Below, piece after piece: positions 1 through 8,416 of a DNA stretch of 64,000 nt (positions are counted from its first letter, which is position 1; every line of letters begins with the position of its first letter). A program made the translations under genes and the position numbers. Origin of the DNA: Solidesulfovibrio carbinolicus (GTDB taxonomy: Bacteria; Desulfobacterota; Desulfovibrionia; Desulfovibrionales; Desulfovibrionaceae). The stretch spans positions 3,906,001-3,970,000 of the forward strand of contig NZ_CP026538.1 in assembly GCF_004135975.1 (NCBI RefSeq), read 5' to 3'. A model generated the notes under the pieces. The model was not told where the DNA came from. It searched no databases and saw only the letters and a list, made by a program, of their open reading frames with translations.

Positions 1-752
1 ACGGTGTAGCGCGTGCCGCCAAGGATAATGAATTCCGACAGCCCCCGAATGTCGCCCAGAGTCGGCCCCAGGCCCCAGCGGTAGGTGTAGCCGAGCTGGG
101 TCCAGGGGAAGTTGCTCGACCCGTAGGCGGCGGCCTCCCAGGAATTGTAGTAGGCCACGAAATTCCCGTAGGCCGCGTCGGTCATGCCGGCCGGCCGGAC
201 AAAGGTGGCGGCGCTGCCCAGGGACGTGGGCTGGCCGGCCACGGACGGGTCCTTGGTCGGCCGCTGGATGGTGTTGACGTCGGGGCTGACGAGCAGCTCC
301 ACCACGGCGTCGTTGCTGTTTGTTTGCGACATGCCAAGCACGCGGGAGGTTTCGAGCTTGACGTCGGCAAAGGTCACGCCCTGGCTGGTCAGATAGGACT
401 TGAGTTCGCCGCCCACGGTCACCCAGGAGGCGCTGGAGGCGGGCTGGCCGTACACGGTCATGGACAGGCCGGGATAGGCGCTGGTGTAATAGGAGGATTT
501 GGTGAAGGTGGCGGCCACCACCTTGCCGTCCACGTAGGCGTTGCCGTCGCCCGAACCCGGGCCGGTGATGACCTTCAAGTTGGAGACGCTCCAGGGGCCG
601 GGGTCGGCGGCATGGGCCTTGGCTTCGAGTACGGCCGCGTCGTAGGCGGCGGCGCTGTCGTTGGCCCGGGCCGTGCGGCCAAGGGCGGCCACGAGGCACA
701 GGCACAGAATGAGGACCGTTACGGGACGCAACACGACTCGCGGCGTTGTCAT
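1..752 (-). CDS. exported protein of unknown function, 3' end beyond window
   Basis: An open frame runs from an ATG at 752 to the window edge with no stop, so at least 250 residues are present and the C-terminus is missing. The start is supported by AAGGAG seven bases upstream. The first 25 or so residues are a signal peptide (hydrophobic LILCLCLVAAL core, cleavage near ARA-ND), so the protein is exported. The mature part is rich in Ser, Thr, Tyr and Gly and lacks cysteine or heme motifs. It resembles a beta-rich surface or periplasmic protein. I do not recognise the family. It is downstream of and co-oriented with nrfA, separated by about 195 bp. Confidence 0.7.
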   Translation of the reverse strand, partial: MTTPRVVLRPVTVLILCLCLVAALGRTARANDSAAAYDAAVLEAKAHAADPGPWSVSNLKVITGPGSGDGNAYVDGKVVAATFTKSSYYTSAYPGLSMTVYGQPASSASWVTVGGELKSYLTSQGVTFADVKLETSRVLGMSQTNSNDAVVELLVSPDVNTIQRPTKDPSVAGQPTSLGSAATFVRPAGMTDAAYGNFVAYYNSWEAAAYGSSNFPWTQLGYTYRWGLGPTLGDIRGLSEFIILGGTRYT

Positions 753-947
753 GGGCCACTCCTTGCCATTTCGCGGGGATACCGATGGCGATAGGACAAG
801 GGCAGCCCGGGGTCAAGGCGAGGGTCGCCGCCTGGGCCAAAGCCTGGCTCGCCTGCCCTCGCCGACCGCGCCGCTGTCCCATCCGACGCGAAAACGCCCG
901 CCCCGGAAGTTCCAGGGCGGGCGTTTGGCTTGTCGGGACTCGGCGGA

Positions 948-2414
948 CTAGAAGCGGTCCTGGACGCCCATGGGGTCCTTGAACTCCTGGTCGGCGGGCG
1001 CGCCGAGTTTCTTGGCGCCCCGGCCTTCCAGATACTTGGCCAGTTCAAGATCGACCTTGATGGGCACGTCCACGCCGGCCTTGGTCAGCACCTGGCGCAG
1101 GTAGGCCTCGGCCTTGATGGCAAAGGCCACGGAGTCGCCAAGCACGCGCAGGGCCTCGGTGGGATTGTGGAAGCCCATGGAGTTTTCCGCGCCGATATAG
1201 AGCGACCGGTAGAAGGCTTCCTCGTAGAAGTCCTTGGCCTGGTCGTAGAGGGCCTGATCAATGGCCTTGCCCTGCTCCTTGGCCTTGTGCACGGCCTCGA
1301 AGAGCTTGGCCGTGACGGCGGTGGCGTTGCCGGCCCGGATCTGTAGCGAGACGGTGCGGTCCTGGATGGTGATGACCTGCTGCTTGAGCCAGTCCGGGCT
1401 TTGGGTGTGGCACTGGATGCAGGCCTTCATGTCGTTTTTGAGCGGGCTGGTCACCCGGTGGTCGGACACCTTGCGCACGCCCACCTTGGTGTAGGGCATG
1501 TGGCAGTCGGCGCAGGCCGCGCCGGCCTTCCAGTGCACGCTGTTGTTGGAATAGAATTCGAACTCGGGATGGCGCATGAAGGCCAGCTTGAAGCCGGTGA
1601 CGGTCTGCTTCCATTCCTTGACCGAGTCGTCGCTCTTGATCTTCTTGATGACGTCCTCGACGGTGATGCCGCCCCACTTGCCGTACTGCCATGGGAAGAA
1701 CACGCCAACGGACTGCATGTCCTTGTCCTTGGGAATGTTGTAGGTCACGTGGCACTGGGCGCAGACCACGGAGCGCATTTCCTGGCGGGTGAGCTTTTTC
1801 CAGTCCACGCCCATGCCTTCCAGGGCCGGCGTCAGGCTGAAGCCGCGCGAGATGGTCAGCGAGAGGTCCTTGTTGTTGTGGCAGTCGATGCAGGCCACGC
1901 CCAGGGTGCGGAACTGCTCGGGAATCTTGTTGAGCACGTCCTTGAAGGGCAGCTTGTAGTAATCAACGCCCATCTCCTTGACCAGAAGCGGCGCATAGGG
2001 GCTTTTGCAGGTCAGACAGACGCCGCCGGCCTTGAGCCGGGCCGAGTCGATCTCCAGCTGGTCGCGCACCATGTAGGCATGGCCGCGCGGCTCGTTGTAT
2101 TCCACGCCAAAGCCCCAGCCGTTAAACAGCAGGGCCATGTAGGGAAATTCGGCCAGCTTATCGTAGGTAATACGGTCGGCGTCAAAGCCACGCTTGTATT
2201 TGCTCTTGCCGGCAGGCGTGGGCTCCTCGGTCATCTTCCAGGTTTCGTATTCTTCCGGATAGGCCTTGCCCCACACGGCCGGATCGATCTCGCCGTCGGG
2301 GATGATCACGGTCTTGACCGGCTCGGGCTTGGGCGGCGAGCAGGCGTAGGGGACGAAGAGAAAGGCGGCCAGCGCCGCGCCAATGGCCAATTTGTACAAC
2401 AGTTTGCCCCGCAT
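948..2414 (-). CDS. nrfA: cytochrome c nitrite reductase, catalytic pentaheme subunit NrfA
   Basis: Reduces nitrite to ammonium with six electrons in the periplasm. From the chosen start the protein has 488 residues, the usual NrfA length. The active-site heme is bound by the diagnostic CxxCK motif (CLTCK, residues 133-137). Four further CxxCH motifs lie at about 175, 218, 301 and 332. An N-terminal hydrophobic segment (residues 7-22) is the export signal. An in-frame start 14 codons upstream exists, but the ATG at 2414 is preceded by AGAGGGAAG at good spacing and directly begins the signal peptide. It follows nrfH by 120 bp, the order normal in delta-proteobacteria, where NrfH replaces NrfBCD as quinol dehydrogenase. 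In sulfate reducers this enzyme mainly detoxifies nitrite. Confidence 0.97.
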   Translation of the reverse strand: MRGKLLYKLAIGAALAAFLFVPYACSPPKPEPVKTVIIPDGEIDPAVWGKAYPEEYETWKMTEEPTPAGKSKYKRGFDADRITYDKLAEFPYMALLFNGWGFGVEYNEPRGHAYMVRDQLEIDSARLKAGGVCLTCKSPYAPLLVKEMGVDYYKLPFKDVLNKIPEQFRTLGVACIDCHNNKDLSLTISRGFSLTPALEGMGVDWKKLTRQEMRSVVCAQCHVTYNIPKDKDMQSVGVFFPWQYGKWGGITVEDVIKKIKSDDSVKEWKQTVTGFKLAFMRHPEFEFYSNNSVHWKAGAACADCHMPYTKVGVRKVSDHRVTSPLKNDMKACIQCHTQSPDWLKQQVITIQDRTVSLQIRAGNATAVTAKLFEAVHKAKEQGKAIDQALYDQAKDFYEEAFYRSLYIGAENSMGFHNPTEALRVLGDSVAFAIKAEAYLRQVLTKAGVDVPIKVDLELAKYLEGRGAKKLGAPADQEFKDPMGVQDRF

Positions 2415-2534
2415 ATGCGCTTCCCTCTTTTTCGTGGACTCGGTTGTTGTTGGCATTGTCCCGGCAAGGGATAGGCGTCTTGCCGCGACGGTCCGCCGTC
2501 ATGCCGTATTCGCCCGCGCCGTTTGGCCGCGCGC

Positions 2535-2996
2535 TTAGCGCGTAAACGGCACGCCCACATGCCGGTGCATGGTCCGGCGGTGGCAGTCCCAGCACCAGCG
2601 CTTCTGGTCGATCATTTCCACGGCCGTTTCGTGGCAGCGGATGCAGTTGGCCTGCACCACTTCCTTGCCGTGGGCCGAGATTCGGATGTCGTCGGGCACC
2701 CGTCCGGAATGGAAGACGACCACGTCCTTCATTCCGTCGATGCTTTTCCACAGATAGTGGCTGGCCGTGTTGTCGTTGGGCAGATGGCAGTCCACGCAAC
2801 GGATGCGTTTGTGCGCTCCGTGGTGGAACCAGGCCTCGTACTGCGACTCCATGACGTGGCAGGAAGCGCAAAAGTCGGGCGTTTCGGACTTGGCCAAGAG
2901 CCCGGGCGGGCCAAGGGCCAGGAATAGTCCTACGCCAACGACCACAAGCCCCGCCACGACAAGGAGCCGCACGCCCCCTTTGCCGGCATGTCCCAT
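2535..2996 (-). CDS. nrfH: cytochrome c nitrite reductase, membrane quinol dehydrogenase NrfH
   Basis: A NapC/NirT-family tetraheme cytochrome of 153 residues that anchors NrfA and passes electrons to it from menaquinol. One transmembrane helix spans about residues 9-28. It is followed by four CxxCH heme motifs at about 43, 67, 118 and 135. The start at 2996 has AGGAGAGGG immediately upstream. A longer frame to 3125 exists but would put 43 non-hydrophobic residues ahead of the anchor and overlap the promoter. It is the first gene of the nrfHA transcript. Confidence 0.96.
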   Translation of the reverse strand: MGHAGKGGVRLLVVAGLVVVGVGLFLALGPPGLLAKSETPDFCASCHVMESQYEAWFHHGAHKRIRCVDCHLPNDNTASHYLWKSIDGMKDVVVFHSGRVPDDIRISAHGKEVVQANCIRCHETAVEMIDQKRWCWDCHRRTMHRHVGVPFTR

Positions 2997-3025
2997 GGTC
3001 CCTCTCCTGATAAAAGGTTTGGGAT

Positions 3026-3054
3026 ATCCTACCGTGCCCAGGGGATTATGACAA
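3026..3054 (-). promoter_or_regulatory. sigma-70-type promoter of nrfHA
   Basis: On the minus strand TTGTCA (3049-3054) and TAGGAT (3026-3031) are separated by exactly 17 bases. Transcription would begin near 3019, leaving about 23 bases before the nrfH start. No convincing FNR/HcpR-type palindrome was seen around it. The call is inferred from consensus match and position only. Confidence 0.55.
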
Positions 3055-3362
3055 TGCGAAGGGTGCAAAAACATGGAACCTTCATAAAAATAATCGAAGC
3101 CATCAGAAAGCCGGCATGGCGGCAAAAACGTCGGGCCGGAAGGACGGCGCGGGAAGGCGAGGGATTGCGGGCGGGCAAGTGTGCGGGGCAGGAGACGGTC
3201 TCACGGAAAACGGCAAACAGACGGAAAAACGTCGCTTACCGGCGCTGTGCGGGGGGCGGCCAACAGGGACCAGGAGACACGACAAGCGACAAGAGGCTGT
3301 GCGATCTCCACGCCCCCGCACGCCCCAAGGCCCCCTTTACCCCTTTCTCCCCGCTGGGGGGT

Positions 3363-3399
3363 CTGGGGGCCTCAGGCCCCCAGCCGCCGGAGGCATCTT
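3363..3399 (-). repeat. gene-end palindromic element, copy A
   Basis: A perfect 21-bp palindrome (3363-3383, arms CTGGGGGCC around a TCA-type centre) is followed by CCGCCGGAGGCATCTT. The same block recurs at 26363-26398, and in opposite orientation at 19781-19826. All three lie a few bases after a stop codon and are oriented the same way relative to the gene that ends there, here the VanZ-like gene. It has no T-run typical of an intrinsic terminator but could fold as a strong 3' hairpin. Confidence 0.75.
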
Positions 3400-3405
3400 C
3401 TCTTC

Positions 3406-3801
3406 TTACAAGCGCTCGCCATCGCCGCCAAGGCCTTTGCAGCCACGGCAGTGGGCCATGAGGGTTTCGGCCAGCCAGATGCCGAGAAAGACGCCCACGG
3501 CGTTGGCCACGGCGTCCATCATGCTGGAGGCCCGGCCGGGCACGAAGGACTGGCCCCATTCGAGGAGAGCGCCCAGGGGAATCATCAGGTAGGCGGCGTT
3601 TCGGGCCGTCCCGCCCCGGGCGAAGGCGAAAAGGGGCAAGAAGCCGAGCCAGCCGTAGCCGATGAGGTGGTAGACCTTGTCGGCGTTCCAGAATTTGACC
3701 GGCAGTTCGATGGCCGGCAGCAGGGAGAGGTAGCACACCGAGGCCACGGAAAAAAGCCACACGGCCATGGCCAGGCGTTGGAAAGCCTTGGATTCAAGCA
3801 T
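3406..3801 (-). CDS. VanZ-like family membrane protein
   Basis: A 131-residue protein with three to four hydrophobic helices and the VanZ-like pattern: D-K-x-x-H in the second segment (DKVYHLIGY), then LLEWGQSFVPGR-x-x-S-x-x-D-x-x-A-N. These are the polar residues that family members share. VanZ gives low-level teicoplanin resistance in enterococci, but most stand-alone members have no known role. The start at 3801 has AAGGGG upstream. It lies alone on the minus strand and ends at repeat element A. Confidence 0.8.
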   Translation of the reverse strand: MLESKAFQRLAMAVWLFSVASVCYLSLLPAIELPVKFWNADKVYHLIGYGWLGFLPLFAFARGGTARNAAYLMIPLGALLEWGQSFVPGRASSMMDAVANAVGVFLGIWLAETLMAHCRGCKGLGGDGERL

Positions 3802-3903
3802 GGGGACCCCTTGCCGGCGGCGGATTGGCGAGAAGCCGGCCGGTCGGCGACGGGGGGGAAATTACTGCGGGGGCCGGGAAATAGCCAGCCCCGGGAGGCA
3901 GGC

Positions 3904-4380
3904 TTAGTGGAAAACGAGTTCCTCGACAGGGATGAGCTTATCGAGGTCAAGCAGGATCAACAACCGGTTGTCGAGCTTGCCCACCCCTTTGATGTATTCG
4001 GATTCGATCCCGGAGACGACCGCTGGGGGCGGTTCGACCGTGCTGGAGGGAATCCGAAGCACTTCAGAGACGCCGTCCACGACGAACCCGATGACCACGC
4101 GATGCAGATCCGCGACAATGATGCGCGTTTGGCTGTCGTGGGTGCGCGGTTCCATGGAGAAACGGCTGCGCAAGTTGATGACCGGGATAACCTTGCCCCG
4201 AAGATTGATGACGCCTTCGACATGGGGCGGCGAGTTGGGCACCTTCGTGATGGCCATGGTGCGGATGATCTCTTGGACCTTGAGAATATCGATGCCAAAT
4301 TCTTCGTCGCCGATTTCAAAGGTGACGAGCTGGAGCAAATCCCCATTGGCATGACTTTCGGCGTTTGAATCAATGTCCAT
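3904..4380 (-). CDS. cheW: chemotaxis coupling protein CheW
   Basis: Scaffold that links chemoreceptors to the CheA kinase. The 158-residue protein covers a complete CheW domain: LVTFEIGDEEFGIDI near the N-terminus, the signature GVINLRGKVIPVINLR in the middle, and RIIVADL-x-x-VVIGFVVDGVSEVLRI. No cheA or flagellar genes are nearby. The start at 4380 is chosen because AAAGGGG precedes it and the CheW domain begins right after. The frame stays open upstream, but that part is a chemoreceptor relic (see 4480-4672), not CheW sequence. Confidence 0.93.
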   Translation of the reverse strand: MDIDSNAESHANGDLLQLVTFEIGDEEFGIDILKVQEIIRTMAITKVPNSPPHVEGVINLRGKVIPVINLRSRFSMEPRTHDSQTRIIVADLHRVVIGFVVDGVSEVLRIPSSTVEPPPAVVSGIESEYIKGVGKLDNRLLILLDLDKLIPVEELVFH

Positions 4381-4479
4381 TAATAGCCCCTTTAAGACAA
4401 CACCATTCGCCCTGACAAGGACAGAGCCTGGGATGTTCCGCTGTCCGACCGAACCGTCTCTAGTACGTATCTTAGGGGC

Positions 4480-4672
4480 CTGCGCTTGACGTGTCAATTC
4501 TTCCAACGCTTGGGCTGCGGGCTTCATCGTTTCGGAGTTTTTCAGGAAAACCCTGCCAACATCCTTGATACTCTGGTTTATCTCCTCGTTAGCCGAGCAA
4601 TGTTTATTGGAGGCCGTTGCCGTCGAGGAAAATTGATTGAACGCCGCCCGCCGAGACGCCCTTGAGGCTGTT
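4480..4672 (-). pseudogene. decayed C-terminal end of a methyl-accepting chemotaxis protein gene
   Basis: Minus-strand translation of 4480-4632 contains SANEEINQSIKDVGRV and EELTRQAQ. These match in order the tail of the intact chemoreceptor at 40916-43006 ([15 protein letters not shown] ... AELADQTR). The preceding residues NSLKGVSAGGVQSIF (4628-4672) match its [19 protein letters not shown] stretch but are in another frame, so at least one frameshift lies near 4630. Everything N-terminal is gone. A receptor gene probably once preceded cheW in an operon. Confidence 0.6.
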
Positions 4673-4708
4673 GCCAAGGCGGGCTTTTTTTCCATTTGCC
4701 GGCGACCA

Positions 4709-4741
4709 ACAAAAAGACGGGGCGCGTCGCCGCGCCCCGTC
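4709..4741 (-). terminator. intrinsic terminator of htpX
   Basis: An 11-bp GC-only perfect stem (4716-4726 with 4731-4741) and a 4-base loop are followed on the minus strand by five T, 30 bp after the htpX stop. Confidence 0.85.
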
Positions 4742-4769
4742 CGCTTGCCGTTGGGTCGAAGAAAAGAAC

Positions 4770-5627
4770 CTAGCGCCCGGCCATGTCCCGCAGCCGGCGG
4801 ATGCGGTCCTCGGTGGGCGGGTGGGTGGAAAAAAGCGAGGCCATGGACATGCCGGCAAAGGGATTGACGATGAACATGTTTTCCGTGGCCGGATTGGCGT
4901 TCATGGGAATTTGGCGGGAATAGGCGTCGAGCTTGCCCAGCGCCCCGGCCAGGGCCAGGGGCGTGCCGGAAAGCTGCGCGCCGGTGGCGTCGGCCAGATA
5001 TTCCCGGGAGCGCGAGATGGCCATCTGAATGAGCGAGGCCGCGATGGGGGCCAAAATCGCCATGAGCAGGCTGCCGACCACCCCGGAGCCGCCGCCTTCT
5101 TCTTCATCGCTGCTGCGGCCAAGGCCAAAAATAGCGCCCCATTGCAGCATGTTAGCCATCATGACGATGGCCCCGCCGAGCACGGCGGCGATGGACTGCA
5201 CGAGGATGTCGCGGTTTTTGATGTGGCCCAGCTCATGGGCGATGACGCCGCGCAGCTCCTCGGGCGAGAGCAGGCGCAGGATGCCTTCGGTGACGGCCAC
5301 CACGCCGTGGGCGGGATCGCGGCCCGTGGCAAAGGCGTTGGGGGCTTCCTGGGCGATGATCATCACCCGGGGCTTGGGGATGCCGCCGTTTCGGGCCAGC
5401 TCCTCGACCATGGCGTGCAGGCCCGGGGCGTCGGCCGGGGACAGCTCGCGCGCGCCGTACATGGCCAGCACGATCTTGTCGGAAAACCAGTAGCTGCCGA
5501 CGTTCATGACCAGGGCCATGCCGAAGGCGATAATCAGGCCGGTGCGGCCTCCCATGGCCTGGCCGACGATGAGAATGAGCGCGGTAAGCAGTCCAAGCAG
5601 CAAGGCGGTCTTGATCTGGCTCGTCAT
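4770..5627 (-). CDS. htpX: membrane-bound zinc metalloprotease HtpX
   Basis: M48-family protease of 285 residues that degrades damaged membrane proteins with its active site in the cytoplasm. The zinc site is HELGH (residues 131-135) with the third ligand in SREYLADA (Glu209). Two N-terminal helices (about 8-25 and 31-48) and two central helices (about 143-160 and 185-203) match E. coli HtpX topology. The start at 5627 has GGGAGG upstream. It is a single-gene transcript bounded by terminators at both ends. Confidence 0.95.
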   Translation of the reverse strand: MTSQIKTALLLGLLTALILIVGQAMGGRTGLIIAFGMALVMNVGSYWFSDKIVLAMYGARELSPADAPGLHAMVEELARNGGIPKPRVMIIAQEAPNAFATGRDPAHGVVAVTEGILRLLSPEELRGVIAHELGHIKNRDILVQSIAAVLGGAIVMMANMLQWGAIFGLGRSSDEEEGGGSGVVGSLLMAILAPIAASLIQMAISRSREYLADATGAQLSGTPLALAGALGKLDAYSRQIPMNANPATENMFIVNPFAGMSMASLFSTHPPTEDRIRRLRDMAGR

Positions 5628-5649
5628 GATGCGGCGATCCTCCCAAGGA

Positions 5650-5692
5650 TAAAAATAAGACCTCGCCCGGTCCGTCGGGGCCAGGCGAGGTC
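5650..5692 (-). terminator. terminator hairpin upstream of htpX
   Basis: A 9-bp stem (5659-5667 with 5684-5692) with a GC-rich interior is followed on the minus strand by a TTATTTTTAT tract. It would end minus-strand transcripts arriving from 5.7-8.3 kb. It also lies only about 25 bp from the htpX start, so it could act as an attenuator-like leader hairpin. Confidence 0.65.
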
Positions 5693-6363
5693 GCTAGTGG
5701 TCTTGTTCGTATATTGCCGAAACCAGTTTCCCAATCGTCGCGGCATCGGATTTTTTCGGCTGTTGCGGCCGATCCGTGCCCGAAGCACCCGGCGGGAAGG
5801 CGGTTCCCCCCGCCCGGCGGGTTCCGGAGAGAACCTCCGGTCCCCGACTTCGCGGCGAGTCATCTCGCCGGGAGTGGGTTCATGATGGTTTGGCGCGACG
5901 CTCGCGCAAATCTTCTTTGCGTGTTTCCGAAATTCCAGGACCTTTTCCCCAGCGCGGCGGCCTCCTCCCCCGAGGGGGCTACCTGCCGCAGGCGGGGTCA
6001 CGTAGCGATCGGGCAAATCCTTTCGCTTTCCGGCCCTCAAGCAGCCGGGCCGACAGGGCGACTCCATTCGCCGGATATGTTCACTTCTGGCCCATCGGAG
6101 TCTACCTCCATCTTGCGCTTTCACGCGTTGTCACGTTCTCGTCATTCCCGGGAAGCCAGCGGGGTCTGTGCGGCCATTCTCGTCCGCCGCGACGCCGACT
6201 ATCCATCAACGCAATCGGAGCTGTCCTTTGCATTCTGGCGGTCCGGTTTGCTGCCCGTTCCCGCCTTCCTACTGGGGCGACTCGACTCGCCGGGTATGGG
6301 ATACGGCATTCGTGACGGGGCTTCCTCCTGCTAGGGATTGACCTCTTTCGAGGTTGCCGTTGA
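5693..6363. other. about 670 bp without a credible gene, several hairpins
   Basis: No frame here looks like protein: the open frames have no plausible start, domain or hydrophobic pattern. The DNA contains three short hairpins with the same 5-bp stem (GGCGA/TCGCC) and different 6-base loops at 5854-5869, 6057-6072 and 6276-6291, about 203 and 219 bp apart, plus smaller inverted repeats (5776-5840). The minus-strand terminator at 5650-5692 closes the stretch. It may be a structured RNA, a long 3' untranslated region or a decayed group II intron. The sequence alone does not decide. Confidence 0.5.
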
Positions 6364-8271
6364 TCATACAGTTAAGCCTTCCGTCGCCGTTGTAAAGTGA
6401 ATTTTTGATGAAATCGTCACCCGGGGATCATTTCCCCACAAACTGACCCGTTGCCCGTCCGCGCCCGTCAGATCGGCCGGCAGGACCACACCGGCCACCT
6501 TGCGCCGCCAAGGTCCCGGGATGGTGAGAAAAAGCCGCGTGCCCTCGGTCCGGCCGGCGACCTCCACGACCTCCCCCCGGCGGTCGCGCACCAGCGCCTG
6601 ACAGGTCCCGGCGGCCAGGGGCCGGGAACAGTGGACCACCAGCCGGCCGGCCTCGAAAGACAGATCCACGGGCCGGGGGGCCTCGTCATAGCCCGGGGCC
6701 GGGTTGGGCGGCATACAGAAGACAAAAGGCGGACACGGGGCCGGCGCGCCGGCCGGCTGGGCCGCGCCGGCCACGGCCAGGGCCGGGCTTTGCCAGTCGT
6801 AGTCCCCGGCCCAGTCGGTCCCGGCGGCAAGGCGCACGGGCACGGCCGGCAGGGACGGCCCGGAAAGCCGCAGATCGCCGGCAAAGGGGGCGCGAAAATG
6901 CAGCTCAGGCGCGACGCGCCCGGCCGTCTCGAAGCCGGCCGGCCCGAATCCCGCCGGCCAGGGGCGGTTGGTCAGGTCGCCGTCGAAAACGATATGGTCG
7001 CCAGCCGGATCGTCCAGAAACCCGGGTGAGGCCACAAACGACGGCCCAGGCTCGGCCATGGGGGGCACGCAGCCGAAGCTCTCGGGATCGGCGGTCAGGG
7101 GCGATGGCGCGCACGGATCGGGGCACGAGGCCGGGAACGGGCACGGCGGATCGGGATCGTAACCGCGAAGATCGGCCGGGGTGCAAAACAGCACCACGTT
7201 GTCCATATGGCGCAGGTGTTTGGTGCGGCCTTCCTTGATGAGGTTGGCCCGCAGGAAATAGGTGTTGAATGCCGCCAGCACCGGCCGGTCCGGCATCCCG
7301 CCCTCGACGTCGTACTTGTAGACCGCGCCGCCGGTGTTGTCGCCCTCGGGCAGGCCCGGTTTGTCGTTGAAGTAGCCGGTGTTGCCGCAGTAGTACCAAA
7401 AACCGCCGGCCACGTTGTCCATGGAAAACCAGGCGTGGGCGTTGACGATGCGGTTGCCTCGGACATACCAGTTGACGGCCGTGCGTTCGGGCTCCACCGG
7501 ATTGTCGCGCAGCCGGTGGAAGCGGTTGCCGGTGATCTCCACGTTGTGGTTGAGCCGGCCGCCCTTGCTGGCGCTGGCCTTGAGGCGCAGGCCATTAAAG
7601 GCCGTGCACAGGGTGTTTTCGCGAAAAACCAGGCTCCCGGAGATGTCCACCGAGCCGAAAAAGCCGCCGTTGTAGTAATAGTAGCCGGTCTCGTCCTCGC
7701 GTTTGACCGCTTCCCAGGTGATGTCGCGCCACAGCGCCCCGGTGGGGTCCTGCCGCCAAAGGCAGCCTTCGATGAGGATGTGGTGGCTGCGCTCGCCCCG
7801 GGCAAAGACCACGTAGCGGCCGTCGAAAACCCGGATGTTGCGCACGGTCACGTAACGGCTGTGTTCCATGAACAGAAAACACGGCCAGCAGCCGGCCACG
7901 TCGAAGTTCTCGAAAACCACCCACTGGCTGTCGAAGAGCTTGAAAAAGGCGAACTGGTCGGCCGTGGGCAACCGGGCGTCGGCGATTTCGGCCTTGCCTT
8001 CGCCGTAAAAAGCCGTGGTCGGCCCAAAGCCCCGGATGGTCAACGGCGCATCCTCGCTACCGGCAAAGCCCCGTATTTCCACCGGGAAGGCCTCGCCCAG
8101 GGCCCGATTGCCCGGGTCGATACGGGTGGGCGGAAAAAAGGCTCCGGGCAACAGTTGCACCACATCCCCGGGTCGGGCCGCGGCCACGGCGTCGGCCAGA
8201 GTCAGGGTATCGCGCAGCTCGCCGTCGTAGAAACGCCGGTCGCCCCGGCAGGTGGCGTAGATGGTGGCCAT
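6364..8271 (-). CDS. right-handed parallel beta-helix protein
   Basis: 635 residues without a signal peptide. Residues of about 25-60 form the typical opening of a beta-helix (LADAVAAARPGDVVQLLPG). Repeating strand units with regular N and V/I positions follow (for example ENFDVAGC, VTVRNIRVFDG, ILIEGCLW, VEITGNRFH, YVRGNRIVNAHAW), as in pectate-lyase-like and polysaccharide-depolymerising proteins. The last 150 residues look like a separate beta-sandwich. The ATG at 8271 has AAGGAG at ideal spacing. A GTG/ATG two codons upstream is less likely. It diverges from the acyltransferase at 8417. The substrate is unknown. Residues near 390-430 are unusually rich in Pro and Cys. Confidence 0.75.
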   Translation of the reverse strand: MATIYATCRGDRRFYDGELRDTLTLADAVAAARPGDVVQLLPGAFFPPTRIDPGNRALGEAFPVEIRGFAGSEDAPLTIRGFGPTTAFYGEGKAEIADARLPTADQFAFFKLFDSQWVVFENFDVAGCWPCFLFMEHSRYVTVRNIRVFDGRYVVFARGERSHHILIEGCLWRQDPTGALWRDITWEAVKREDETGYYYYNGGFFGSVDISGSLVFRENTLCTAFNGLRLKASASKGGRLNHNVEITGNRFHRLRDNPVEPERTAVNWYVRGNRIVNAHAWFSMDNVAGGFWYYCGNTGYFNDKPGLPEGDNTGGAVYKYDVEGGMPDRPVLAAFNTYFLRANLIKEGRTKHLRHMDNVVLFCTPADLRGYDPDPPCPFPASCPDPCAPSPLTADPESFGCVPPMAEPGPSFVASPGFLDDPAGDHIVFDGDLTNRPWPAGFGPAGFETAGRVAPELHFRAPFAGDLRLSGPSLPAVPVRLAAGTDWAGDYDWQSPALAVAGAAQPAGAPAPCPPFVFCMPPNPAPGYDEAPRPVDLSFEAGRLVVHCSRPLAAGTCQALVRDRRGEVVEVAGRTEGTRLFLTIPGPWRRKVAGVVLPADLTGADGQRVSLWGNDPRVTISSKIHFTTATEGLTV

Positions 8272-8416
8272 GGGCACTCCTTGTACCTATATACGTTAAG
8301 CTATCTATCAAGCCCATTTACCCAACGCAAGGGGTTCCCCGACACGCCATTGACAAGCCGCGCGGCCCGGGGCACCTCACGGCAACGCCTTAAGACCCCA
8401 CACCTGAGGAGTCCTC

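Noticed and set aside
948-2474. Long plus-strand open frames opposite nrfA (for example 1401-2474)
   Set aside because: They are antisense shadows created by GC-rich third positions. They have no ribosome site, and the minus strand encodes five heme motifs and a known enzyme.
5714-6334. Overlapping plus-strand frames in the gap after htpX
   Set aside because: Composition, lack of start context and two competing frames make protein coding unlikely. Treated as possible structured RNA instead.
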